Positions 21,190 to 47,900 are shown, counted from the first letter of the stretch. The stretch: DNA of 64,000 nt from Whitmania pigra (GCA_021613335.1 JAJTWR010000236.1:1748501-1812500); one strand, 5' to 3'. Translations and numbers: made by a program. The notes: generated from the letters alone by a model not told the origin.

Positions 21190-21735
21190 TAGTTGTGATT
21201 AAATAACAACATCTATCGATTAATGTGTTCTTCTCATTTATTTCATATTGTAAAAGTTGAATAATTCACAAATTTTTGGCTGATTTGTACAAGTAATTGT
21301 ATACAAGTGCAGGAATAATTTAATCTCAGTCTGTTAAAAGACATTCTATTTGGGCGACTTCTATTAAAAGTACTTCTTTGCTCTTCGGCTTTTTATTTTA
21401 ACGAGGCTTCTAAAAATCCAAGAAGGTTCATTTTTAAAACTTGGCCTATTTGTCTTGCTCATTAACCATTGCTGTAACCTTTAAATCACGTAATTATTGG
21501 TATTTTTCAAATTTTATCAAACCTCTGAATTGAAATAAAATAGTTAAATACATTCATTATATTTGTTGCATTTTTTAACAATGAAACCAGAAATCATTAA
21601 TGGAAGCGATTTATTGATATTGCCATTGGCAACGTTTTTAACCGATTGTGGAATCGCACAGGAAGCGATTATTTATACATTTTCTTAAGTTAGTAAAAAT
21701 ATTGCTGTAAAATTTTGAAAGTAGAACTTCTGAAG
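21190..21735. other. 5' flank of CEP164
   Basis: AT-rich, with no repeat module or second gene recognised. It presumably includes the CEP164 promoter and 5' UTR; no clear TATA box or start site stands out. Confidence 0.4.
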
Positions 21736-34714
<12,979 letters not shown>

Positions 34715-35741
34715 ACCCACGAACGACGAATTTCTTTTGAGAACCGTTTTAAATTTTTATTTATTTACAACTTTATGTATTTTTATTTTAGAGTTATATT
34801 TATTTTGTATTGTTATTTCTTTTCTAATATTTCTATTTTTCATTTGCAAATGCTATTGAATTGAATTCGATCTATATTTTTGTGCGAGATTAGTTTCATT
34901 TTAAACTCGATTTCTGTTTGTGTTCTGATAAAACATTGTTTGCATTTTAGCAACAATTAATAAAAATAAATTAACAACAATTAGTAAAAATGAATTAACA
35001 ACAATTAATAAAAATAAATTAATACAACCAATAAAAATAAATTATAAATAAAACTTGTTCTGATGATCCATTCATTCAAATTGTAATAAAAATTCACAGG
35101 TACCCTTCTCAACCAGTCATACAAACCTACCAATATTTTATTAATTATTCGATTAAAGTCTCTTGCTTAAGGTTTTTAGCACTTGTTATTATTATTATAG
35201 TAATATAAGTTATTTATAATATTTATGTTGCTATTATTTTTATTATTTTGAGACTTCTCACGAAAGCCTTAAAACTTTTTATTAATAAAATTATTATTAT
35301 TATTGTTATTATTATTATTATTGTTGTTATTATTATTGTTATTATTATTATTGTTATTATTATTATTGTTATTATTATTATTATTATTATATTATTATTA
35401 TTATTACATCAATTATTTTTAGTAGTAATGCTGTTATTGGTTTTCTTTGTTTTTTTTAGACTTCTTACGAAGTTTATTTTTTATTTTTTAATATAAAAAA
35501 ATTGCAACAGAAAATTATAAATTAAAAATTTAGATTTTAAACGTTTTAGACATTCATAGACATTTTAAGGATTGAGTGAAAATTTTATTTTTTAACAATA
35601 ACACGCATTCCTCTTTCGAAAGATTTATGATTTAGTTCAAAATAAATGTGTTCTTTTGTGACCTGCGAAAAATATAAGCATTTATTAAATACTTTTCAAT
35701 ACTTCATTTTTACAAATCTGTTTACAAACAAAAAAATTTGT
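34715..35741. other. Intergenic, convergent gene ends
   Basis: Between the CEP164 end (plus) and the end of the unrecognised gene (minus). AT-rich; an (ATT)n tract at 35291-35405 and a short tandem (AACAATTAATAAAAATAAATT) near 34950-35045. No gene is seen. Confidence 0.6.
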
Positions 35742-38700
35742 TCAAATTAAATAAAAATAAATAAAAATCTTTACAGCGTCCATTTCTTCTCCTTTAAATG
35801 ACTTGAGCAGGCTCTCTATTTTCAACTGTTGATTCTCTGACAAAAACATGAATGGGCTGGAAATAGATTAATAAGAATTGTTACAATTACTATCATTTGA
35901 TGCTGTATTTAAATTTTATTAGATTACCATTTTTCAAGAGTTTTCTTAATTACCCATGGCATTTTCCGACGAGGGTAACATAAGGCTGCTATGAGGTATT
36001 CCTTAATGGGAACGCATTTTGCATCTTGAAACATATTAATGAACAAACAGTTCGGATCAGAACATACTGAGCCCTACAGACAGACGCAATATAAACATTA
36101 TAAATATTTCTTGAATTAAATTAAAAATTTTTTAACTAACTTCGAAAATCTTTTCCTTCATAGAGCAGGCACTATAAAGAATGTGCATTACTTCAAGAAT
36201 TTTCATGCAATCGTCGTAAATAAGATACTTTTCAAAGGTATCGTCTGCTTCTTCCTTTTTAGAAAAGGATTTTCTTGCTTTCTTCGTATAACTTTCCTTA
36301 AAATTCGGTTCCTCGGAGGTCAAATCGTTTGAGCCAGTATATTTGTCCTCAGGCAAGAATGGCTCAAAATCGTAGTTGTGAATTTTGTCGAGTTTATAAA
36401 GGAGTGCATTCAAACCTTCGGTGGTCTAAAGTTTACAAATTCTATTAGTAAAAGTTGATTGGAAGCAAAATAAAAATAAAGTTACTTGCCTCTAAAGAAA
36501 ATTCTACATACTCGTGAAAGAGTTGGATGATAGGTTTACACTTTTCCATTAAACAGAAAACCATCGATGAATTATTTGCCAAATTTAAATCGCCCCGGCT
36601 ACAGTTAAAATATTTAAAAAACTTTTTAATGCGAAACAGTCTTTGGTCTGCATCTGGTGATGATGTCAAGTAGGTATGAAGTGTCGCGAAGAAGTAATCG
36701 TAAGACACACGAGTGTCCATTAGAAATTGTATATGTTCTATGTCCAAATTTTCCTACAATTTTAGTTTGATGATATTTATATATTATATTATATATTTGT
36801 AATTTATATATTATATATTACATCATGTACATATTATTTATTTTATATATTAAAAAATCACATTTTAGATATTCCATTACAAAGTGTAATTGCCAAATGT
36901 TGAACCTTTTCTACAGTGAGGCAATATTTCAAGCAATCAATATCTGGGTCTAACAGTATGGCAGTATCATTTTTTAGTGGAGGAAAATTCTCGAATAAAG
37001 CAGAAGCTAATGGGAATCAAAAGAAATGCAAGTAAGTATTTAATTAAAATTAGTATAGTTATGATTTAATCACCGTTAATAATTTTTATTTATTTTTAAC
37101 AATATTTCTTGCATAATTAGAAATCTATAATAATTTTAATTACCTTGACTCCGAATCCATGAAGTGATTCTTGCTTTATCGGGATGTGTGGCCTGAGGAA
37201 AATGCTTCAATTTCCACAAAAACGCGGCAAGGTCATAATCTGTAACGAAATATTTTGGCAAGAAATTTAATTATTTTATGATTAATTAATATTAATATTC
37301 TTATTTTATAATTAAGGTAGATTCTATAATTAATCGTTTTTCATCTTAGAAAAATATTTCACACAATCACATTTCCTCGACCAGCCCTAGAGGTTAGGGT
37401 CCTTAAGTCCCAAAGTGAACGACTTTATATACGGATTACAACAGAAATAATTGCAATTTTACCAACATTCATGTGCTTCCAAGAAAACTTCTAAACAAAT
37501 TTTTTCATAGTTGAATGCAACTTTAAGTAATTTCAGCGCACGACAGATTTTAATGTGTCGGTTCGAAATCAGAAGATGTAGCAATCTGCAAGATTATAAA
37601 ATAATTATAATGCATAATGAATTTTAATGTTTTCGTAAATTTTAAAAGTTCTTACAGCATCCAAAGTTCCCAAGCATCTATCGCAGGCAACGAGAAACGT
37701 TCGATAAATTTGAGACTTGCATTTTCCAAGGTGCTATCTTCAATGCGTCCGGCCTAATTAAAAATCATCAATTCATTCAAATAAGAAAGTAAATAAAAAT
37801 TGGAATACATTGGAATACTTAATTTGATTTTATATTTACATTTTTTACAATACATCTTTTTGCGACATCTCAATAATAAACCCGTTAACTTACGATTTCA
37901 ATATACTTCATGATGAATATTTTCGCAGCATTCGCACTTTCATCTATTGTCATTGGACCTAATTCTGGATAAATACGTTAATAATTAATTAATTAATTTT
38001 AGATGTTAATTATTGCGAGATGGATTTAAAACAAAATTTACCCGTCAAATTTACATCCGGTACGTCGTCATTTGGATACAAAAGATCATCGATTTCAGTG
38101 ACTGTTGAATCGGATAGCGGTAACAAGAGTCTGAAAATTTAAAAATGTTAATTTTGTTAATTAAAATATGTTAATTAAAAGATGTTAATTTTACTTTTAA
38201 ACTCTGCCTAATATTAGCCGGTTATTATTTTAAGGAATATTTTAATTACAAATGTGACTTAAGTCGTTTTAAGATTGCTTATTGATTACCGAAGATTATT
38301 CTGGATTGTATTTATTATTACTAAAGATATTAGCAAACAAAAGGGCTTGAGTAACTAATTGCAATATTAATACAATGTTCTTAAATGCAATATTAATACA
38401 ATGTTCTTAAATGCAATATTAATACAATGTTCTTAAATGCAATATTGATACAATGTTCTTAAATGCAATATTAATACAATGTTTTTCAATGCAATATTAA
38501 TACAATGTTCCTTGTTGTAATATTAATACATATGTTTTAACATAAGAATCCATTTGTGGAAAACCATTTTGGTATTACTGAAGAAATGACAAAATACCAA
38601 CCCTATAGATGACGCCAATGTTTTTAATTTTTCTAGAATTTCTTTGGGAGGCTGAATTTAAATATTAAACGATGTTGTTTTTATTAAAGTAATTGGTTAG

Positions 38701-39095
38701 ACAAAGTTAATCCTAACCTTTTTGTTACTATGTATTCCCGAAGCCAACCTTGTCAAATCATCGACAAATGCATTTAGAGCTGATAATTCATTTAAAAGTT
38801 AATATTAAAAGCTATTTTGCGAGAGTGCCAACATTAGCATATAACAATGATGCATACATACATACATACATACTTTCTACGATATCACCTAATGCATGGC
38901 AATATTGATGACGATGATGATAATAGTAGTATGATAATGATCTACGACTTGCACATAAATACAGCCCATGTTAACTAGTATTAATAATAATATTGAAAAC
39001 AATAATTAATTTGAACGCAGCACCAGGACATGTAATAAAATTATACCTGCATTATTAAAATTACCTGTATTGCTCGTGAGGACGTTTGACGACAT
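35742..39095 (-). CDS. Unrecognised 508-residue helical protein, 13 exons
   Basis: Thirteen exons keep phase and sum to 1527 nt: 39065-39095, 38718-38779, 38602-38651, 38042-38130, 37894-37964, 37656-37753, 37467-37585, 37144-37239, 36906-37006, 36490-36753, 36141-36425, 35928-36073, 35742-35856 (in coding order). The start is MSSNVLTSNTALNAFVDDL. The protein looks all-helical and leucine-rich, has no signal peptide or obvious membrane span, and has a Lys/Glu-rich stretch (KKARKSFSKKEEADD) near residue 375. There is a cluster of conserved-looking aromatic residues in YDYFFATLHTYL. The intron after exon 10 begins GCAAGT (GC-AG). I do not recognise the family. Consistent phase over 12 introns and lack of stops make a real gene likely. 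Decayed copies of exons 2-4 lie upstream. Confidence 0.75.
38356..38530. repeat. 26 bp tandem repeat in intron 3 of the unrecognised gene
   Basis: Six units of GCAATATTAATACAATGTTC plus TTAAAT, with the last units diverging. Intronic. Confidence 0.92.
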
Positions 39096-39419
39096 AACGG
39101 ACTCTTAAATTGCTGGCTAGTTAATATTAAGCAAATATCAATAACGTTTCGACTGGTCACACAAAATAAAAGTTTTATTATTGACTTTATAAAATAACAT
39201 TTTGTAAAAAAACCATTTTTTAATAAAATTTTGAAATTTTATAATTAGGGACAGCTATCTCCAGTGCTGGTAGAGCAGTAATATATCAAGGACTGGATTT
39301 ACCTAGCCGGAGTACCAGGTGCAGTCCGATAGTGGAAGCCCATAAGCCTCTTATCTGACCCTGTTATAATATTTACTAAATTTATCTAGAAATAATTGTG
39401 ATTCAAGATTTGGCACCAA

Positions 39420-39840
39420 CTCGACAAAGATTCGCAGGGTCCATCATAGCATGGATACAAGAGATCGTCGATTTCAGCAACTGATGAATCAGCGAAAGTA
39501 GCCAAGAACTAAAACATGTAAACCACGTCATAAGATTACTTTAAAATAAATATAAAGCTTCAAATATTCCTTGTTTGCTTAAAGTGTTCATGTTACAGAT
39601 GTGTTCATGCATTCATTACAATTTAAGTTTTCAACAACCTCAAAAACCTCGCGACCTTTAAAAACTTGTTCGGACTTTTATCAGAGAGCTGAAATAAAAT
39701 ATTAAAACTATAATATGCATGAAATATTAAAATGTTACAGAGTAACTGTCTAAAAATGTTAAAATAGCAGACATACTTACCTGTCCTCCAGTTTCGATTA
39801 CTTCATCTGACAACCTATCTAAGACTTTTTTTTACCACCT
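39420..39840 (-). pseudogene. Decayed duplicate of exons 2-4 of the unrecognised gene
   Basis: Upstream of the intact gene and in the same orientation. 39420-39508 encodes SSVAEIDDLLYP, matching exon 4's STVTEIDDLLYP. 39643-39692 encodes SDKSPNKFLKVARFL, in the place of exon 3. 39779-39828 encodes KVLDRLSDEVIETGGQ before a GTAAGT donor, in the place of exon 2. The exon 4 copy is one base out of phase with its neighbour, so the copy is probably dead. Confidence 0.55.
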
Positions 39841-40248
39841 TCCTTAATCCTGTTTAAATATTTTTGGAAATGCTGTTATTTCGCACCAATAATGCAAAAA
39901 TGAATTAACAATATTACTTGACATATCGTAATTGATTTTTTTATGTATTTCCTCCATAATCAAGTTGTAATATGTTTGTCCGAATGTAATAATAGACTTA
40001 TTCAATTCTTTAGAACACCCAATCTGTCGGATCATTAAGTTATGATTCTTCTTTATAATTTCTTACGAGGCCCTTGACGTTTTTAAATAATGAATGTTAA
40101 GTTTTGATAATAAAATAAAACTATTGCATTAACATTTTAAAATAAAATTTCATAAAACAAAACTTAAATTTTGGAAAAACTTATTTTTCATTTGTCCGTT
40201 AAAGCGATGAATTTGCGGTAATCAGTGTAATAACCACTCGTTTTAGTT

Positions 40249-40488
40249 CTAATAACCAAATTTACTTAGATAAATCTTAAATTTATCTACCTTGTCTGCA
40301 TGGATGGTTTCTCTATCTAGCTTATTCCATAAGGAAACCACCCCGAAATAATTATTTTTTAAATTTCCCGAAGCCTTCCTATATAATTTGCAATCGTGCC
40401 CTCTAGCAGAAGCACTTTTTGTGGCTTCGAAAAACTGCTGAGGCAAAAAACCTTCCCACCAACCACTTAACCTGAGAAGTGCCTTCAC
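40249..40488 (-). mobile_element. Non-LTR retrotransposon RT C-terminal remnant
   Basis: A 79-residue open frame contains ARGHDCKLYRKASGNLKNNY then FGVVSLWNKLDRETIHADKV and ends FKIYLSKFGY. The pattern RGHxxKL...YF...WNxLxxE...A..VxxFKxxLxKF is the usual end of LINE (CR1/Jockey-like) reverse transcriptases. Truncated; the rest of the element is absent. Confidence 0.72.
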
Positions 40489-40499
40489 ATCTTATTAGG

Positions 40500-41176
40500 G
40501 TACACAAGGCACCAAGAAAGAAAAATTGGCTAAATACAAATAAACAACTGGTTTATGAACTGGTGACAAAGCATATACATGCTGGAACTTGCATAGAAAG
40601 TATGTTGTCTAAGAAGTCAATATCATTCACCCAAGTTATAACATTTCACCGACAAATATATAAATGATTAAAATTTATTTAATTGATTTAAACATAAAGA
40701 AGTAATATTGCGATTAATTTCCTTAGTGAATCTTCGTAGAATAGTGCTGCGCGAAATTGAGTACTAGGTCCAAATTCACTTTTAAGCGATGACGGTTTGT
40801 TTTCTTTGCAACGTGATCTGCCGGGAGATATAGGTGTTGTTGCGTTCATTGTAGCTTCAACAACTCGTTGCATTTACTCGGATTGTAATATTGAATCATT
40901 CAGATTATTCGAAGAACTGCCTCGAGGTTTGTGCTCATGCTTTTGTGAACTTCATCACTTAAAACGGCACATCTGCCCCTTTAGTACGATTCTACTAACA
41001 TCAACAACATCTGGCGATTGTGGGCTAATAATGATCTTATAAAATTCTTATCGTTTCTGGTTCGAATCGTTTTATGTCTTGACAAACATTTTCTTCTCTC
41101 TAAAGAACGGGTTACAGTTAATTTTTTAGTTAATTAATTAATTAATTGGAAGAAAGAAATTTGCGATTTCAGTAAA
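40500..41176. other. Spacer upstream of DOLPP1
   Basis: No gene accepted. Open frames at 40688-40873 (minus) and 40797-41042 (plus) overlap each other and resemble nothing I know. The DOLPP1 promoter presumably lies here. Confidence 0.45.
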
Positions 41177-43857
41177 ATGATCGCAAGTGAACATTGGAAG
41201 GCGATCTCGTTGACGCATGTCGAGTACTTAGAAGGTGAGAAACTTTTATAAAACATTTATTTATATATCATACGTGACAAATACTAGAATTGTCAATAAA
41301 TATAGAATATGTGCTTTTAATGGCCAGCCTATTATCTAAATTAATAAGTGGCAAAGTATTTTAATAGAATGCCACTTATTAATTTAGATAATAGTATTTT
41401 AATAGAATAAAATTTAAAAAAAACCTAAATTGTAATTTAACCAGCTACCTTCATTATCATCAGCATCACCATCGATATCATCATCACCATCTATATCATC
41501 ATAACCATCCATATCATAATCATTGCAATAATTCTCGACTGCAGGCGACTTCTTGAGTTACATCCTCGCTTATTCCTCCCTTCTTCCCCTTGTCCTCCTG
41601 GTTTCCATAGCGACACTGATCTTGTTCAGGAGGGACCTTCATACAGTGAGGATGATGGTGGTGATGATGATGATGTTGATGGAGTTGATGATGATTTTGT
41701 TAGGGTGAATTGAGGTCGGGAAGGGTTTCGTGCCATCCATTTTTGGATGACGGACAATTTTTAACTTTGAATGATTTTGTGGTCAGCACTGTCAACACAA
41801 TCATTTACATCTATAACTGGTGTTGTTTTGACTTCAACTTTCCACATTCTGATGACTTCAATTTGCAAATCTTTATATTTAAAATTTTTTATATATTATT
41901 ATCATTATTATTATTATTATTATTATTGTTATTATTAATTTATGTTTTGCACCTCAATCAGATCTTCTTCCTCATTGGTTTCCTGGTCAATGAAGTCTTC
42001 AACTACTGCCTCAAACACATCATCAAGGAACCCAGACCTATGTGTGAGTCGGAGATGATGATGTTCATAGTGATGGTGATGTTCGTGATGACGATGTTGA
42101 CACTGATGTCAATGATGTCAGATATTATCAGTGTTAACAAGAGATGACTAAGATATCGACATCGACGACAACGTCGATGCAAACTTCGATGACGACGAAA
42201 TGTGAATTTCTTTCCCAGTCAGGGTGAACCAGCACGTGAAGTACGGAATGCCTTCTAGTCACGCTCAGTTCATGTCCTTCTTTGCCACCTACATGGCCTT
42301 ATTTCTCTACTTAAGGTTGGTTACTAGGATGTCATCATCATCATCAGCACAACCACCATTATTATCATCATCGTTGGCACCATCATCATTATCGTTTGCT
42401 GCATGTGGTGATGATAATGATGACGGTTAGTGGAGTGAATGAAGCAAATGTGGTTGCAATGCATTTAAAGGCGTTGCTGCTGGTGTCCTAAGGTTTTATT
42501 GTATCAAAACTTGTTATGGATGATCGTGATAATGATAGAAATAAATATTTTTAACATTTTAGTTTCAGTGGCAGTAAGTCGATTAAGTCTGTTGCTTGAG
42601 TTTGTTTTCAAAATGTCTCTGGCAAACAAATGGTCGTCATGGTAAATCAATGTCTTTTGAAATGCCATCATTAATGTTTTTATCATCTGCCATCCTGAAC
42701 CTTATTTATTATTGTGATGATGATGATGATGATTTGAGTAACAACAATAAATATGATGGTGTATTTATTATTTTTTAATTCATAAACTAAAGATTTATTA
42801 TCGATTAAGTCAATTTGAGATTTAAATATTATTATTACTTATTAATTATTTGCATTCATTTTATCAGTTAGTGTTATATGCGAAACAATTAATGATGATA
42901 TTATAATTGATGTCGAATGTACTTCAAATATTTAATATTTGTTATTACATTAATTATAATTGTTGTTATTATAACTATAATTATTACCTAACATACTTCA
43001 AGGATAATAATTAATAATGGTTATTATAATTATAATCGTTGTTATTACTAATTAATTAATTAATTAATGTTTAACATACTTCAAGGATCATTATTAATGC
43101 TTCCAGGATCCACCACAACTGCTCGTGGAAGGATAACATGTGGAAACATGCCTCTCTCCTCCTCTGCTACATCGTTGCAATCATCGTCTGCATCAGCAGG
43201 TGCTTTGGATTTCAATAATAGTATAAATAGTAATATTACATTAATAATAATGTTAATAATAATATTATTATTACTTAATGAATTAATAATTGCCATGGTT
43301 ACTGTTGCTGACATGATACCACTCCTTATGCTTGAGATATTTCTGTGCCATCATGCCTTAATAGTTAACATCATAATCATCATCAACGTCCAGGGTATAC
43401 CTCAAGTACCATACGACAAATCAAGTCCTCGGAGGGGCCTTCGTTGGCATCCTCATGGCAGCCCTGTGGTTCTGTTTAGTCCATTTTCTCTTCACTCCGT
43501 ACTTTCAGTTCATAGCCACCTGGTGAGTTACACCAGGTTTGTCTGTTTGAATTAGCGATCGACTGTTATCGTTAAACTAAATTTATAAATCGCACAACTT
43601 CAACGTTATTACATCCACAATTGTAGATTTTGATGATAATAATAATAAGGCACTTATTGGTCATAGTTTAAATTATTAACAGTAATTACTGTTGACTGTA
43701 ACTAACAAAGTCATGTTTGATTCCCTCAAGGCCGATCAGCGAGTACCTGATGATCAGGGACCTCTACCCGATTCCCAACGTCCTTTGGTTCGAGTACTGC
43801 ACTCAGAGGAATGAAAGCAGATCGAGACTCAGGAAAGGAAACTGCAAAAAGAATTGA
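41177..43857 (+). CDS. DOLPP1: Dolichyl-diphosphate phosphatase (DOLPP1)
   Basis: Seven exons in phase, 687 nt, 228 residues: 41177-41234, 41545-41645, 41962-42043, 42219-42315, 43107-43199, 43394-43522, 43731-43857. DOLPP1 removes a phosphate from dolichyl diphosphate on the lumenal side of the ER so the carrier can be reused in N-glycosylation. All three PAP2-superfamily motifs are present: K71-X6-RP (KHIIKEPRP), PSSH at 92-95, and SR-X5-H at 143-150 (SRVYLKYH). Several membrane segments are visible, for example residues 25-48 and 54-70. The C-terminal NVLWFEY is conserved in the family, and length is close to the human protein (238). The start gives MIASEHWKAISLTHVEY, like other members. 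Confidence 0.93.
41331..41392. repeat. Perfect 23 bp inverted repeat in DOLPP1 intron 1
   Basis: Arms 41331-41353 and 41370-41392 are exact reverse complements separated by 16 bases. The left arm starts ATTATCTAAATTAAT. AGTATTTTAATAGAAT follows both arms. Confidence 0.9.
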
Positions 43858-44675
43858 CAGCACCCTCATCATTATCATGATCATTGTCATCATCGTCACA
43901 GGTCTCACCGACATCATTGGTTCGTCACCGGAGTCATCACGTCATGAATGCATTCACGTCCGCATGCACCTGCCAATCAGTCCGCTTCATTCCAATTATA
44001 ATCACTGCCACACGAAATAATTTCTTTTTGCATTTGTAATGCTTAGGCAATTTATGGTGCGTTCTCTGACCCGTTTTGTTGCTGCGGATAGTTTGGTTTT
44101 GGTGCGAGTTTCTCTCCGACAATTTTTTGGGGATACTCGATTTTTTGGAAGATGGATTTTAGTTTCAGAACTCTCTCTTTAGGTGTTTTCGATTGACATG
44201 CATCAGAACGGGCTGGGATTTTATTTTTTGAAAATATGCGTAATTTCACTGAGAACCCAATATGAAATTTAATAATAACCATTACTAATAAAGTAATAAC
44301 AAAGCTTGATTAGTTAATTGATTAGTCGTTCTTGTTGAATCCCCTTCAACCTCAAGCCTCAACACCAGTTATTACTAACTCATCATCATTCAATCGAACA
44401 AGTGGCAAAAAATTATGCCATTATTTTCTTACCATCAAAGTCATGTGGAAGAATATAACTCTGATCAATATAAGTTTTCCGTTTTGGTGCTACGAGTATT
44501 GTGATGAAACTTCATCTCGTGTCAACATGCAATCCTAGACTCCGCCGAGATGTAAATTACCATCAATTACTACAAATTAACGTACTGAAGTCACCTTGAC
44601 TGGCGGGGGCCATCTTAAGATCAGAAACAAAAATTGTTTTGGTGGTCAACTGATAACACAAAACAAAAATAGAAC
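43858..44675. other. Intergenic between DOLPP1 and SCPx
   Basis: No gene seen apart from the small open frame listed next. The open frames 44052-44282 and 44332-44538 have no support. Confidence 0.5.
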
Positions 44676-44768
44676 ATGCAAATGCAAAATGGTAATTTCT
44701 GGACTTGGAAAGCCGGATTACTGGCTGGAAGCACAACAATTGCTTTTCTGATCGGCATCATCGAGTAA
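44676..44768 (+). CDS. Possible 30-residue membrane micropeptide or first exon
   Basis: The frame starts MQMQNGNFWTWKAGLLAG and ends in IAFLIGIIE before TAA. It has one hydrophobic segment of about 18 residues. The end overlaps a good 5' splice site (GA/GTAAGA at 44764-44765), so it could instead be an exon. No partner exon was found and no family is recognised. Confidence 0.2.
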   Translation: MQMQNGNFWTWKAGLLAGSTTIAFLIGIIE

Positions 44769-44988
44769 GATGTTAATAATAATATTATTATTATTATTAT
44801 TCAAAGAAGAACCAATTAATCTATCACTAAACTTAAACATTAATGCATTCAATTGGTCAATAAGTCCACATCAACACTCAATTCGGTAAACCTGCAAAAG
44901 AACGAGCAAAACGTGCAGACATATTAAACATATTCCAACTCCGATCGCGGACACACTGCATCGAGAATTCGCAACACTTAGTGGCGGA

Positions 44989-47900
44989 TCATAGCTTGGC
45001 CTTTGGAACCTTTGGCAGCAGTTGTTGAAGTTTCATGGCAAGTCCCATGTTCCCTGCGACCTTCAACTTTCCTTGGAAGAACGCCTGAGGAACGAACATT
45101 CGAACGCATTCAGTCATCGAGGCCATGAAAATGGTCGAACGAAGCTTCGTGAACTCTCACCTGTTGAGGGTTCATTTTACCCTGCATGACCTTCACGAGG
45201 TCTTTGTCTTCCATTGTCAGGGTCACATCACCCTTTCCTGAAATAAATGCCTTTTGGGAATACTTTACATTGCTCTCGTTGAGCTCGTCGCATGTTTAAG
45301 CGTATTTTTTTTACATAGAAAAGCTTATTCAAGAAATTTAACTTAATTTCCAGCTATTCTAGTTATTAAGTAATAATATTTAATTAATTAATATAATATA
45401 AAGTAATTAAACATAATTTAATGTGCTAATTAAATCTGCTGATGATTTCAATAATTTAATTTTAATCAAAACTTCTGCCAACCCACCCTGAGGATCGAAC
45501 TTGACCGAGCCATTCCCGTTCTTGACGTCGATCACCCAGGTCCCTTCCTTGTTTTGTTTGGAGACTTTGAAACAGTAAATTCCCTTTATTTTTTCCACGT
45601 ATTCTTTACCTTTCTGGTTTCAGTGTGGAATAAAGCTAACATTATTCGAATGAAACATGTCCATGTCAAATATGAATGTGCATTCATGTAAGTTTCTATT
45701 AGGCATTTGGAGGTTTTTATTACAATCAAATGATTGCTGAACAAAATGATTATAAACCTTTTCCAATTCTTTTCCAATGTATTCGAACATTGACTTGACT
45801 TCAAAGTCGTCTTCATTGACAGAGTCCGTTGCAATGTCACCTTTCATACTCTGATGTCTGATCAAGCATAAGGTTTAAGTACTTATTATTTATTAATAAC
45901 CACTTGCTAATCGCTTTTAGGTCCATTTCTAAAATTGTTAATGCTTAATCCGATGACTAGGCAAATCATTACAATTTATTTTAAGACATTCGACCGCTAT
46001 AAATTGCGCAGACTTACAAAATTCAGGACTCCGTAAAGTCATCGATGTAAACAAGTGCCGTATTTTACGAGATAGGGACAGTTTTATCTGCAAGTCTAAA
46101 TTGATAACCCGCCAATGTCTATTTTAACCTTGATATTATCATTACTTAATTAATATTTTTAAATCTTTTAAAAGATAAGATAAAATCTCAACTCATCATG
46201 TCGCAGACGTCTAACTCATGGCGGGCACACCTAGCGACCGAAGATTAAATACGTACATGTAGAATAAACTAAGGAAACACTGCTAGCTAAATTCGGATAT
46301 AAAGTTATTCTATTTATTTTATAGGTCGTCCACCAAAATACAACGTATTTCCCACAATTTGTTACTCACTGACTCCATAACCGCTGGCTCATACGACCAC
46401 AGGGTGAGAACTAAAGATTACCAGTTAGCCCACCAACCACCCCAAAACCGCTTTCTTCAAAACAGACCCCAAAACATCCAACCTCGGGCCCGACCGAACC
46501 CTCAGCAAACCCCCGCATTCAGACCACCATAACAAAACAAAAAATCTTTCTCCAAAAATAAAAGGGCGTTATGAAATGCGAAATTAGTGCTCAAAGGAAA
46601 AACATAACAAACTTGCCGCTTCGCCCAATGGTGTTTCTTTAAAAAGCGACATCTAGCGAACGATATCTTAGGTAATTTTGTTATTATTGACTTCGCTCGT
46701 TAATTAGTTAATTAATCCGTGACTTGTTGTCTCCTTGTTATTATTATTTGTTATTATTGACTTCACTCGTTAATTAGTTAATTAGTCCTTGACTTGTTGT
46801 CTCCTCGTGAACAGAACACAGGTCGAGAAATAAAATTGAAAAAAAGAAACGTCTAAACTGCCTTCCATCGTAATCAGTTTTTAAAGAATAATCTGAATAA
46901 AGAAAATATAAAAACAGCAAAAAAAGTCTAACAAAACACGTCGAGAAGGATCCATAAGCGATCACACGGTCTCGAGACAGCCAAACTCGGGCACCACCGA
47001 ACCACCCCCCCCACACATTCGCACCACCGAACCACCCCCCCCCCACACATTCGCACCACCGAACCACCCCCCCCACACATTCGCACCACCGCCAACGATA
47101 TAAAAGTTCTGCAACCAAAAATTAATTCCTGACCGGCTGGACCGTGAGCACCCTGCGCCTATCAATCTCAGCAAAATTTGGCGCTTCGATCAGTGGTGTT
47201 TTCCAAAAAGCGCCTCTAGCGAACGATCGAAGGAGCTACGAATACACAAAAGCACGAATATTTATATATATATATATATATATATAGTTTTCGGAAACAT
47301 TGTGGGCCAAAAATTAATGTTAAATTTTTAATTAAAATTAACTAAAGCACTCGCCTAAATCAGCTAATACATGAATATTAATCATCCCGGCATCGTTCTA
47401 GACACGGGTTTGTAAATATGCATCCAGGATGCCATGGCTGGCGACCATTCAGATATAAAATTGTAATTATTTGATAAAGTTTCCATAGAATCAGACATAT
47501 TTCACATAAATTGTTATTAAATTATTAATATTAACTTCTGTTATTAATCGACTTAACTCAATGGTCCATAATCATTGTCTCGCGTGAACATGTTGAGAAG
47601 TATAGATTACCAATTAATCTATCAATCACTTTAAATAGGCTTCATTCAAGAAAAGGTCTCAAAACAGCCAATCTCTGGTCAAATCGGGTTTGTTACGACT
47701 TTTACTTCCCCTAAATAGATGATCAAGTTCGATCGCCTTCTCGAAAAACCACGTCAAGGCCCCGTTAAACCCCGCCGAGCCTTCGACCGGATGACCTCAC
47801 CAAACCATTCAATCGTTATTAGCGACGGGCGGTATGCACAGAGGGCACTCATACAAACTGTAACAGAAAGCATTGCCGCCCAAAAATAACCATTACTTAC

